From positions 33,138,203 through 33,202,202 of the forward strand of contig NC_059084.1 of the NCBI RefSeq assembly GCF_020497125.1: a DNA stretch of 64,000 nucleotides, written 5' to 3'. Shown piece by piece: positions 1 to 10,065 of this stretch. The notes beneath the pieces are model-generated. The model saw only the letters and a program-made list of their open reading frames with translations. It searched no databases and was not told the origin of the DNA. Made by a program: the position numbers and the translations under genes. The stretch is from Mauremys mutica (lineage: Eukaryota; Chordata; Testudines; Geoemydidae). Numbering within the stretch: the stretch's first letter is position 1; every line of letters begins with the position of its first letter.

Positions 1-262
1 TTTTAGTAGACTCTGGAGCAGCTCGAACCGCTGTAAATCAACCCCTCCAGCTGCCTGTGGCAGATTCCCTCACTGTGGTCGGCGCTACAGGAAAAGGAAT
101 CAAATGTCCAGTGTATGGCCCAGCAGAATGTGCTTTGGGAGACAGAACTCTCTCCCACAAGCTGGTTTACCTCCCCGACTGCCCACGCCTCTACTGGGAC
201 GGGATCTGCTTTGTCGCTTAGGTGCCACCCTGCACTTCACCCAAGATTAAATCACCCTCACC
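1..262 (+). pseudogene. Endogenous retrovirus protease remnant
   Basis: The frame starting at base 1 opens with a retroviral aspartic protease active-site loop (Asp-Ser-Gly-Ala at about residues 4-7) and continues with the hydrophobic core expected of a retropepsin. The frame hits a stop at 220-222; the protease-like reading continues in another frame, so a small indel near 190 has broken it. In life this enzyme would cleave Gag-Pol during virion maturation. The part before the active site and all of gag lie left of the window. The same element continues directly into reverse transcriptase. Confidence 0.75.
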
Positions 263-1912
263 TTGCCCCCAGAGAATGCCTGGATAATGACTCTTGCAGT
301 TGAGCCCTCAGCCATGCAAGCCCCAGAGTGGAGCCAGTGGGAGGACCAGGTTTTTCCTCTAGTATGGGCATCAGGGGTCCCAGGAAAGGCAGCACATCAC
401 ACCCCCATTAAAGTTCAGCTCCTGCCAGGAAAAAGTCCGGTGCGGATCAAGCAGTATCCGATAAAGAGGGAGGCCAGAGAAGGGCTGCAGGAAACTATAA
501 ATCAGTTTCTGAAGTACGGGGTACTGCGAGAATGCCAGTCAGCCTGGAACACCCCCATCCTGCCTGTTCGAAAGCCCAATGGCACCTATCGGCTGGTCCA
601 GGACCTGAGGGCAGTTAATGAACGGGTTAAGACTCTGCACCCCCTTGTTCCAAACCCATATACACTGTTGGCATCTATAGGAGGGTAGTACACCCACTTT
701 TCAGTCCTAGACCTGAAAGATGCTTTCTTCACAATTCCGGTCGACACACAATCTCAGGAGATTTTCTCCTTCGAGTGGGAAGACGACCGAAGAGTTAAGA
801 AGCAACTTTGCTGGACTGTGTTAGCCCAAGGATTTAAGAACTCCCCCACGCTGTTCGGCCAGGCTCTGGCCAAAGACCTGGAGGAGTGGAATACTCCAGA
901 TGGGATTCTCCTCCTGCAGTATGTGGACGACCTGTTAATTGGGGCGGTGGGATTAACCCCTTGCCTCCACGCCACTGTGAGCCTCCTGAACTTTGTTGGA
1001 CTCAGAGGATACCGGGTAGCTCAGAGCAAGGCTCAAATTGCCCTCTCAGAAGTACAGTACTTAGGATTTCACATAAGACAGGGGGAGAGACAGCTTTCAA
1101 ACGAGAGGAAGGAAGCAATCTGTCAAATTCCTGTCCCAAGCAATCGTAAACAGCTCAGGGCTTTTCTGGGCATGGCAGGCTTTTGCAGAATATGGATCCC
1201 AGAGTTCGGACTGTGGGCTAAGCCCTTGTATGAATGTGTTAAGGGAATGGATCACGACCCCTTTCACTGGTCCTCAGAAGCTGACAAGGCATTTAAAGTA
1301 TTAAAGAGAAAGCTAATGGAAGCCCCGGCACTCGGCCTGCCTGACCTTTCTAAGCCGTTTCAACTGTATGTGCATGAAAGAAAAGGAGTAGCCCTGGGAG
1401 TGCTTACTCAATTATTAGGCACTTGGAAACGTCCTGTGGCATATTTCTCTAAACAACTGGATCAAGTTGCCAAGGGGTGGCCAGCTTGCTTGCGAGCTGT
1501 CGCGGCAACTGCCCTAGTGCTTGGTGAAGCAGAGAAACTGACTTTGGGGGGGACTGTGCAGGTGTATACCCCTCATATGGTTCAAGCCCTGCTGGACACT
1601 AAGGGTGGTCTCTGGCTCACGCAAGCTCGGGTAGCTCGGTACCAGGCTAAACTCCTAGAAAATCCTGAAGTTACCCTGCAGACCTGCCCCTCCCTCAACC
1701 CAGCCACTATGTTACCAGAAACAGAGGAGCAGGAACATGACTGTTTAGAAATCATAGATGCCCAGTACTCCAGCCGTCCAGATTTAAAAGATCAACCGCT
1801 CTCAAATGCAGACTGTGAGTGGTATACTGATGGGAGCAGTGCTGTCATAGATGGGCAAAGGAGGGATGGCTCCACTCCACAGAAGGAAAAATCCTCCTAC
1901 CTAAAAGCCTAA
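263..1912 (+). pseudogene. Endogenous gammaretrovirus-like reverse transcriptase and RNase H, broken
   Basis: One frame runs from 263 to 1912 with a single in-frame TAG at 686-688. Upstream of the stop are the RT finger motifs (a TPI-PV-KP block and the LVQDLR-VN block); downstream are the palm LDLKDAFF motif (about 707-730), the LAQGFKNSP motif and the catalytic YVDD box (about 919-930). The connection domain follows. RNase H begins with the TDGS motif near 1828-1840, but most of the domain is deleted before the stop at 1910. The YVDD box and gene order fit class I (gamma-like) ERVs. The stop plus the RNase H deletion make this copy inactive as it stands. Confidence 0.85.
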
Positions 1913-1938
1913 TACGGCCAGTACTACAGAAACTACAT

Positions 1939-2973
1939 TAGACCACTCACGCTGGAAGGGAGGCTCTCACCCAGCTTATGAATAAGTATTTTCTAACCTC
2001 TGGATTAAGACCCCTGGCTTCCCAGGTACAGGCTGAGTGTTTAGTCTGTCAAAAGAACAACCCTCGACCAGGAGTGTCAGTGCCACCAGCCACTCTGGAA
2101 CCTACCCCAGGGCCAGGATTGGTGTGGCAAGTAGACTTCACTGAATTCCCCCGAACCCAAGGGTTCAGGTACCTCCTTGTCATGGTGGATCGATTCAGCG
2201 GATGGCCTGAAGCCTTCCCATGCCGAAACAACACTGCCAGAACAGTGGCTCTCAAGTTTGTCAAGGAGATCATTCCTCGCTTTGGACTCCCCCAGTGGAT
2301 GGAATCTGACAATGGAACACACTTCACATCGCAAGTCATTCAGGGGATTTCGGATGTTCTACAAATCACCTGGAAGCTCCACACTCCATGGCGACCACAG
2401 GCCAGTGGAGTAGTGGAACGTACTAATCAGACACTCAAGCGGCATCTCTCAAAGGTCTGCCAAGAGGCTTCTCTTCGGTGGCCTGATGCCTTACCCCTTG
2501 TTTTGCTCCGAGTTCGTGCTCTCCCAAAGGGCAGGTTAGGGCTTAGTCCCTTCGAAATTATGTTTGGGAGGGCATGGCCTATGAATGGTACACCGGTTCT
2601 GTTAGGGGAGTGGGAGGTAGGCTGCGGTTTCTTATCTCAGTACATGTGCTCTCTGTCTGCTGTTCTCTGTTCTCTCCACAGGTATACCAAAGATTTGCAG
2701 CCTCTCCCGCTGGATGCCCCTGTCCACTCCCTGCAGCCTGGTGACTCCGTTCTCGTTCGTACCTGGAAGGACGAGCCTCTCCAAGAGAAGTGGAAGGGAC
2801 CTCACACCGTCCTGCTGATCACCCACACAGCAGCAAAGGTCGAGGGATACAAGAACTGGATCCACTACTCCCGTCTGAAAGCAGTGCCAGCTCCTGAACG
2901 GTGGACCGTCCAACCTGCGGAGAAGACTGCCAACGACGATCTGGGACTTAAGCTGTTATTCAGGCAACAGTAA
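1939..2973 (+). pseudogene. Endogenous retrovirus integrase
   Basis: The frame ending at 2973 encodes an integrase. The zinc-binding HHCC region is partly preserved (one His in an HAGRE-type motif and a C-x-x-C pair near 2038-2050). The catalytic core shows all three acidic residues: Asp in the VDFTE block (about 2130), Asp in the SDNGTHF block (about 2306) and Glu in the SGVVERTN block (about 2405). A C-terminal GPY/F-like domain (LQPGDSVLV and KWKGPHTVLL) follows near 2730-2815. About 100 bases near 2590-2690 read poorly and may be a small insertion. The frame is open, but upstream decay means the polyprotein is not made. Confidence 0.85.
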
Positions 2974-3277
2974 GGCCTGCTGGGAATGCCCTGTGACCCC
3001 TTTGGACAGTTACAGCGCACTCCCCGTGAACACTCTGAGCATTGGCTGTGTTTATTTTCACAGGGCCAGCCTAACCTGTGGGCCTGGTCCCTTTTGTTTT
3101 TAACCTGCTTGCTTGTTTTAAACTGCTCCTCCGTAAACTTTGTACCCCCCGTGCCCCGAAGGTCCCTATGTACCCTCTCATTGACAGCCCCAGCTCCATA
3201 GAACTCAATTATGCTTTGTCCACAGTATATGAGAACACTCAGCCAAAGGTTTGTTGAGTATTCTCAAAGGAGGGAAT
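2974..3277 (+). other. Env remnant and polypurine tract
   Basis: Between the end of integrase and the 3' LTR only about 300 bases remain, far less than a retroviral env gene. A 71-codon frame from 2986 contains a Leu-rich hydrophobic stretch that could be an env leader, but nothing else of env is present. The purine-rich run just before 3278 is a plausible polypurine tract priming plus-strand synthesis. I infer a large env deletion. Confidence 0.5.
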
Positions 3278-3826
3278 TGTTGGTGGCACCAGGCATGACC
3301 CAGTGTTGACAGAGGGGTGGAAAATGACAGTGCCAATGAAGGCTCCCTGTATTAGGCCTCTGCTTGTCCGAACCGCGTCCATGTTTAGACTTTAATTAAC
3401 TCCACAGGCTAGATGGAAAGAATGGAATGTGTGGCAACTAGTTATCAGTACCAGGAGGCAATTATACAGCCTGCTTGCACCTGGCTAAAGGGAGTGAAAC
3501 AGAATGACCGGTCAAGAAAAGTTACTAACGAGATAATATGTTTTTTTGCCAAGTATGATCTAACCTGTTTAGAGTAATTGCTGCTTCATAATGTATTTGC
3601 TGTATGGGAACTAGAAAGGAGGGAGAAGAGGGGGGGGAGGGGGGAGCTGGGCATTGGGGGTAATAGACATGCTTAGCTAAGATCATGTATAAAGACAGAG
3701 AGCTGCTTTTCTGGGGTGTGCTTGATCTGAGACGTGGTCTCCGAGCACGCGCTTTGAGATCTCAAATAAACTTTTTTTTTGCTTCTCCACCCTGGTGTGT
3801 CTAATTGGAGCGAGGCACTCCGGGCA
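3278..3826 (+). repeat. 3' LTR of the gamma-like ERV
   Basis: Begins TGTTGGTGG directly after the purine tract and ends CCGGGCA, giving TG...CA termini over 549 bp. It contains a TATA-like box (about 3684-3692) and an AATAAA polyadenylation signal at 3765-3770, in the order U3-R-U5. Orientation matches pol. Confidence 0.75.
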
Positions 3827-3889
3827 AGACTAAACTTTTTTTTGCTTCTCCACCCTGGTGTGTCTAATTGGAGCGAGGCACTCCGGGCA
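3768..3889 (+). repeat. Tandem duplication of the LTR 3' end
   Basis: The segment from the T-run to the terminal GGGCA (3768-3826) is repeated almost base for base at 3832-3889 with a period of 64 bp. It duplicates the R-U5 part of the LTR beyond its normal end. Confidence 0.8.
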
Positions 3890-4337
3890 ACGAATCACTG
3901 TTTGCTGCCTCAGGCCTTTTGGGCCGGCAACACCTTCAACTTCTACAACAAATGAGGCAGGGGTCCTACGAACAACCTCCTTTACTATACACCCAATTCA
4001 TTCCCAAAGCACTGTCCATCCTTGGACTGCATGACATAGGGCCCTGTGGGAAAAATAGTATGCAAAAATGTAATTAAAGACTGTATCATAATGCATACAC
4101 ACTAGGGTACTGAATTAAGGTTGCACAGGCAATTATCTTCTGCGTTCTTTATTTGAAACCTTCATGTTCTTTTAACATAGTTTTTGGACATAGTATTAAA
4201 ATATAGATTGCATGCTGCACCGGAATCCCTGGCTGAGTTTATTGGATTCCTCTTTCTGCAATGGCACTGGAGTCACTGTTCTCAGTGACTTCAACGTCCA
4301 TATTTTTACTAGGTTAACTCAAGATATCATGGCTGCC
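3890..4337. other. Unassigned, probable old repeat
   Basis: AT-rich sequence with no convincing coding frame in either strand. Nothing recognised with confidence; it lies between the ERV LTR and a CR1 tail. Confidence 0.3.
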
Positions 4338-4673
4338 ATAGAATCGTATAGAATCATAGGACTGGAAGAGACCGCGAGGGGTCATCTAGTCCAGCCCTCA
4401 GGGCAGGACTAAGTATTAGCTAAACCAATCCTGACAGGTGATTGTCTAACCTGCTTTTAAAAACCTCAAATGACAGAGATTCCACAACCTCCCTACGCTA
4501 TTTATTCCAGTGCTTAACTACTCTGACAGTTAGGAAGTTTTTCCTAATGTCCCACCTAAACCACCCTTGCTGCAATTTAAGCCCATTGCTTCTTGTCCTA
4601 TCCTCAGAGGTTAACAAGAACAATTTTTCACCCTCCTCCTTGTATCAACCTTTTATGTACTTGAAAACTATTA

Positions 4674-5637
4674 CCGTATTTTCCGGCGTATAAGACAACT
4701 GGGCGTATAAGACGACCCCCCTAATTTTCCACTTAAAACATAGGTTTTGGCCTATACTCGCTGTATAAGACTACCCCCCCTGCCGAGGCTGAAGGACCCA
4801 CCACCGAAGACCCGGTAGGGAACCGTCCAGTGAGTACACCCCCCACCCACGTCCTGCCCCCCCTCAGAAACCACAACCCATAACCCCCCCTGCCCTGCTC
4901 CTTGTCCCCTGACCACTCCTTCCCAAGACCCCCAACCCTAACTCCCCCCCAGGACCCCACCCCCTGCCAAACTTGCCCTGCTCCCTGTCCCCTGACTGCC
5001 CCGACTCCGTCCACCACCATCCCAACAGACCCCCGGAATTCCCACGCGGCGCCTACCCAACCCCCCCTTCCCCATCCCCTGTCTGCCCCCCCAGAACCTC
5101 TGCCCGATCCAACCCCTCCTCCCCCGCCCCAGTCCCAGCCCTGGCCCTGGCCTCTTACCCCTGCCAGGGGCCAGGGTTGGAGCCGCAGCCGTGGGGCCCG
5201 GCTCCCCGGGCCGACAGCGGGACCGGCGCCGCAGCCGCGGGCCCGACTCCCCGGGCCGACACCGGGACCGGCGCCGCAGGTAAGCCGTCCCGCCCCCTCC
5301 CCCACACGCCCGGCTTACCTGCCCAATACTTTTTTCAGGCTTCCCGCGAACATTTGATTCGCGGGAAGCCGGGGAAGGGGAGGAGAAGGAGGGCAGAGAG
5401 TTCAGGGGAGCGGTGTCATCTATTAAGCCTGCTCGGATTGGCTGAGTCAGAGAGGCAGGCTATTACAACCTTTGCCAATCCGAGCAGGCTTTGTATGCAT
5501 TAATGGCATACACCAGAGAGACGCCTCCCAGGATTGGCTCAGCCGAAGCCTGTTTATACCCGGCGTATAAGACGACCCCCGATTTTTGGGGGTTGTTTTT
5601 TAGTTTAAAAAGTCGTCTTATACGCCGGAAAATATGG
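4674..5637. mobile_element. TA-flanked MITE with CCGTATTTTCC inverted termini
   Basis: The left end reads CCGTATTTTCCGGCGTATAA and the right end is its near-perfect reverse complement (one mismatch). A TA dinucleotide flanks each side (4672-4673, 5638-5639), and CR1 sequence rejoins across the element. TA targets suggest a Tc1/mariner-type transposase supplied in trans. The interior is C-rich low-complexity sequence. A second internal copy of the GGCGTATAAGACGACCCCC motif lies near 5562-5580. No transposase gene is present. Confidence 0.85.
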
Positions 5638-6200
5638 TATGTCCCCTCTGAGTCCTCTCTTCTCCAGACTAAACAAACCCAATTTTTTCAGCCTTCTCTC
5701 TCTCAGATCATGTTTTCTAGACATTTAATCATTTTTGTTGCTCTTCTCTGGACTTTCTCCAATTTGTCCACATCTTTCTGGAAATGTGGTGCCCAGAACT
5801 GGACACAACACTCTAGCTGAGGCTGTCTCAGCATGGAGTAGAGCAGAAGAATTATTTCTCATGTCTTACTTACAACACTCCTGCTAATACATTCCAGAAT
5901 TATGTTTGCTTTTTTTTGCAACAGTGTTACACTGTTAAACTCATATTTAGCTTGTGATCCACTATGCACCCCAGATCCCTATCTGCAGTGCTCCTTCCCA
6001 GGCAGTTACTTCCCATTTTGTATGTGTACAATTGACTGTTCCTTCCTAAGTGGAGTACTTTGCATTTGTCCTTATTGAATTTTTTTTCTATTTTCTTCAG
6101 ACCATTTCTCCAGTTTGCCCAGATCATTTCTGAATTTTAATCCTATCCTCCAAAGCACATGCAACTCCTCCCAGCTTGGTATCATCTGCAAACTTTAAAG

Positions 6201-6780
6201 CAGGAGTCTCAAACTCAATTTACCTTAGGGCCAGTGCCAGTCCTCAAATCCTCCCAGCGGGCCAATAATGTCACTGAAGATGGTGTTCAGAAAAGAAAAC
6301 TTTTATATTGTATTTTTTATTTCAAATTTCTTAGAAATAATAAAATTGTCATATAACTTTATACAATTCTTTGCCTTCCAGAGAGTTTTTAGTGTTTGCC
6401 AGACACCTGGCAATGCTTCAGTTCTGTCAGTATGTTGATGTTTGGCCTCCGTGACTGAGCAGTTGAAATCTTCAGGATTGCAGCAAGGTATGCATCAGAT
6501 AGTTGTGTTCGGTATTTTGACTTGTTTATATTCATTGTGGAAAAAAGTGACAGTGCCTCCATGGCTAACTCTGCCCGGCAACTAACAATGCTGCCTCCGT
6601 GGCTGGCTCTGCTCGCCGACTAATGATGGTATCTCTGTCCCTCTCCCCCAGCCAATGGGTGCTGCGGGGAGGCGGCGCCTGTAGCCAGCAGCGTGGTTGC
6701 ATGGGTCTCTCCTCCGCAGGCTGCAGCGGGGAGGTTCTCGGCATGCAGATGGCCCCCGGTTCGGGACTTTGAGACCCCTG
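6201..6780. mobile_element. Non-autonomous hAT element with 8-bp TSD
   Basis: Termini CAGGAGTCTCAAA and TTTGAGACCCCTG are inverted repeats. The 8-bp direct repeat CTTTAAAG flanks it at 6193-6200 and 6781-6788. CR1 sequence continues uninterrupted outside. The 8-bp duplication and CAG...CTG ends are hAT hallmarks. It carries no transposase frame. Confidence 0.9.
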
Positions 6781-7535
6781 CTTTAAAGTGTACTCTCTCT
6801 GCCATTATCTAAATCACTGATGAAGATATTGAACAGAACTGGACCCAGAACTGATCCCTGTGAGACCCCACTCGATATGCCCTTCCAGCTTGACTGTGAA
6901 CCACTTTTTGGGAATGGTTTTCCAACCAGTTATGCACCAATCTTATAGTAGCTCCATCTAGACTGTATTGTATCTAGGGCCATGAAACTCTTGGAGCTGT
7001 CCCAGGTGGTTTTTGGCTCAGCATATATAGTTGGCCATTCTCTAGATCTGGTGTTTGGATTGGGAGTGAAGATTACAGCTTTTTCATGGACTGACCCATT
7101 CCTTCCTACACTTTGGGGTCTGACACGCCTTAACGGTTGGGCCAATTAATCTATTTTATCCTTGGAGGTAAATGGAATCTGTCAATTTCCAGATGGCTCT
7201 GAAGAACTCAAATTACTCTATTAATGGCCTTGTGGAATTGTATCATTTTCTTTTGTCCTCAGCTATTAATTCAGTGACTTCTAAATGCCTTTGTCCAAGG
7301 TCTCATTCTCATAGGCCTCCAGGTTTACAGACTCCCACTGACATATGGAACAGGGGACGATAGATGCAGCACTGGTGGCAGAAGTCCACTGCTGAGACTG
7401 ACTGAAATTTTTTTTTTTTAAAGTCTTACACCATGGGTATGCAGGACACGGAGGTTACCCAGTCTCCACCATGGTATCTGCAAAGTCTGACTTAGTAAAG
7501 CAATTCCAGTTATCGAGTAGGCAAGCTATTCTTGA

Positions 7536-7700
7536 TTCATAGAGTTTAAGACCAGATGGGACCATTAGATCATCTAGTCTGACCTCTTGTACAACACAGA
7601 ACATTTAAATTTCACCAGCTACCCCAATATTGAGTCAAATAACTTGTGTCTGACTAAAGCATAATATCTAGACTGTCTCCCATCAGACAGAGTAGAAATT
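7536..7700 (-). mobile_element. CR1-type 3' end fragment
   Basis: Contains the typical sauropsid CR1 3'-end wording (GACCATTAGATCATCTAGTC and following), read in the minus orientation. Short and 5'-truncated. Confidence 0.65.
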
Positions 7701-7822
7701 TCCTCACCATGAAGAATGTGTGTTATTTTGTTTTCATAGTTACTGAGCAATGTCTTAAGGAAACAAATGCAAAATTTTCTCTGCTTGAGTTTCAGCTCCT
7801 ATAGCCAACTGTGGTTCTGGAG

Positions 7823-8521
7823 CAGAGGTGGGCAAAGTACAGCCCGCAGGCCACATCTGGTCTGTGAGACTGCCCTGCCCGGCCCCCGAGCTCCTGGCCC
7901 AGGAGGCTAGCCCCGACCCCTCCCCTGCTGTCCTTCCTCCCCCGCAGCCTCAGCTCGCTCGCTCCACCGCCAGCACAATGCTCTGGGTGGCGAGGCTGTG
8001 AACTCCTGGGGCAGAACAGCTGCAGAGCCTGGCCTGACCCGACCCAGTCTCTGTGCTGCTTGGTGGTGGCGGCGTGGCCCGGCTCCAGCTGGGCGGCGTG
8101 GCTGTTGCGCCGCCAGCCATTGGTGCTCCAAGCAGTGCGGTAAGGGAGCAGGGGGGGCGGATAGGAGTCAGGGGAAACAGGGGGTTGAATGGGGGCAGGG
8201 GTCCCTGGGGGAGGAGTCAGGAAGGAGAGGGGGTTGGATGGGGCAGCGGGGGGCAGGGGTTCCAGGGGCAGTCAGGGGACAGGGAGAAGGGGTGGTTGGA
8301 TAAGGCAGAGGTCCCGGGGGGGCCATCAGGAATGAGAGGAGGGGTTGGATAGGGCGGTGGGAGTCGGGGGGCGGTCAGGAGACAGGGGCGTGTGGATGGG
8401 GCAGGGGTCCCGTGGAGGAGGGGGCAGATAGGAGATGGGGGCTGGGCCATGATCCCCTCCCCTAACCAGCCCTCCATACAATTTACAAAACCCGATGCGC
8501 CAAAAAGTTTGCCCACCCCTG
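7823..8521. mobile_element. Non-autonomous hAT element with 8-bp TSD
   Basis: Ends CAGAGGTGGGCAAA and TTTGCCCACCCCTG form terminal inverted repeats. A perfect 8-bp duplication TTCTGGAG lies at 7815-7822 and 8522-8529. The interior is G-rich. No transposase is encoded; open frames here are compositional. Confidence 0.93.
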
Positions 8522-9180
8522 TTCTGGAGGTACTATGACTAATTCCAGATACAACCTGCAAGCTAGGCCCATGCACTTTCTGGTTGATGAAGGCCAGCAT
8601 ACTAACTCTCTTTTCTCTATATAGGTAATTTGCTGCTTATATGACCCTTATCACCACAGGATGAAGTCTATCAAGCCCCCGTGATCTATCAATATTGACA
8701 GTGCTATCACTTATCAACCTATGATCAATCTTCCTCTTCTGGGAAAGAGTTCATTGTGGCTGGGCAATTCTGGCAGTACCTGATGTCCTCAGATATCTTT
8801 CCCCTCAGTTACTTTTCAGTATGGGCATGGGGCAGAAACTACATTGGTGGGTTTTGAGCAATGTCCATGTCACAATGGATTAGGACAAAGTTCCTGTGCT
8901 GATTCTTTCCCATTTGCCTTTCATGCTGTTGAACATTAGGTATTATTTGCACGGGGGTCAGTGGAGTCATTTTAATGGCTCCTTTTCCTTCTTTGTGAAA
9001 GATCCCAGAGATTGGGATGACTGCTCTTCTATCCTGTGGGCTTTCTCCTATGGGGTTCTGCAGCATCCTATCTTCTCAGCCTTCCTGTTCACAGCGTACG
9101 GGGCCGGACAATAAGGAGGATTATTGAATTAATGTGGCTGCAGTGTCCTCAATATGCTTACACTCTAGGATGCCCAAACC

Positions 9181-9958
9181 CAGCATTTGTTTCCAAATAT
9201 GTTTAAGAGGACCTGGTCCTCATCTTTAGTATAGTGTCCCAAGAGATGCTGTGAAAGCCCACCAACTGCGATATTTACAATGATAAAACAGAGACAGTAC
9301 TAGAAAAACAGATAGAGACAAACAAGTCTGACTATGGACTAGATTAACCCTATGCATCTTTCCTATCTCTAACCTTCATGATTCTGTTAAAGAAACAGAG
9401 GAAGGATGAGGAGCGACAGAGGAGGTGGAGAAGGAAATGGGAGCTGCACAAATCAAGCCCATCTGCTGAAATGACTAAGAGAATTAGATGCCCATCTCCC
9501 ATTGACTTTCACTGGGAGTTGGGTGCCTAACTCACCTAGACCCTTTTGAAAATTCAGGCCTTTCCATTATCATTGAACAACTGGTGTGTATTTTAGGCAT
9601 TTTTGAAAGTGAGCAGCTTGACTTTTTCATGAGGCAATTTGAAAATATGCCCAGACCTCACTACTGTCAAGTTCATTCCTCCAAGGACTCTTCACAGTGC
9701 TCTGGCAACCCTAACCCATCCTCACTACCATCTCTGCTTGGGACCCCATACCTGCCACCCCAGAGAATAAGATTCCTAAGGCAACCCAGATCTTCCAAGG
9801 AGAGTGTCAGAACAAGACATAGTTATCTCTTTTATTTCCAATTGTCAGAGGGAGCACTGTGTCCTTTAACTGTAAACCCAGCACCATGGGGCTCAGAACA
9901 AGGTGTTAGGGGAAGCACCCATTTTTCCTCAACAGCTTGAGTCCCCATTCCTGCTCAC
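9181..9958. other. Intronic sequence with a short palindromic repeat
   Basis: No exon was recognised. At about 9480-9560 there is a short interspersed repeat in which TCTCCCATTGA and its reverse complement flank a small loop, ending TTTTGAAAATTCAGGCC, a form common in sauropsid genomes. The rest looks unique. Confidence 0.4.
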
Positions 9959-10065
9959 CTGTCAGTTGCACTCTTCATCTCCAGGAAGTGACGGCGGAAG
10001 GTCACCACCTGCCGCCACAGGCTGAGAAGTCGATCATGTTCACACCTCAAGTACCCCTCAAAGAA
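9959..10065 (-). CDS. CROCC2: Rootletin-family coding exon (LLSLWRQVVTFRR)
   Basis: On the minus strand a 107-bp exon follows an acceptor ending TTTAG and precedes a GTGAGC donor. It starts in phase 0 and ends in phase 2. The 35 complete codons give a helical segment containing EHDRLLSLWRQVVTFRR. This aligns with the conserved EHSRLLLLWRQVVGFRR-like block in the N-terminal coil of rootletin, immediately after the WR(R/T)E block of the preceding exon. Rootletin proteins build the ciliary rootlet and link centrioles. Paralogue choice (CROCC2 rather than CROCC) rests on remembered sequence and is tentative. The next exon is not visible in the remaining 9.9 kb to the left. Confidence 0.85.

Larger units (their letters stand above)
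4338..6975 (-). mobile_element. CR1 LINE, 5'-truncated, carrying two DNA transposons
   Basis: The 3' end is at the left, with the ATAGAATC-type CR1 tail at 4338-4360. Going right, the reverse complement encodes the C-terminal part and RT domain of CR1 ORF2, heavily mutated. The copy is split by a TA-flanked MITE (4674-5637) and a hAT element (6201-6780). The CR1 sequence resumes exactly where it stopped on the far side of each. It is lost after about 6975. Confidence 0.85.
6976..9180 (+). mobile_element. Degenerate L2-like LINE fragments
   Basis: Short plus-strand stretches resemble non-LTR retrotransposon ORF2. At 7185-7350 there is the linker between endonuclease and RT (a YH--LSSAIN block then a Pro/Arg-rich stretch). 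At 8940-9110 there is a degraded RT block ending in a GVPQGS-like core followed by LLFTAY. The two parts are separated by a CR1 tail (7536-7700) and a hAT element (7823-8521). Many stops and frameshifts are present. The L2 assignment is tentative. Confidence 0.4.

Noticed and set aside
818..1912. 364-codon RT frame as a possible domesticated retroviral gene
   Set aside because: It is preceded by an in-frame stop and followed by an RNase H deletion within a provirus; nothing suggests host use.
4733..5503. Overlapping 150-190 codon frames in both strands
   Set aside because: They lie inside the TA-flanked MITE in C-rich sequence and are compositional.
4674..5637. hAT assignment for this MITE
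   Set aside because: Flanks show only a TA duplication, not 8 bp, and the ends do not start with CAG.
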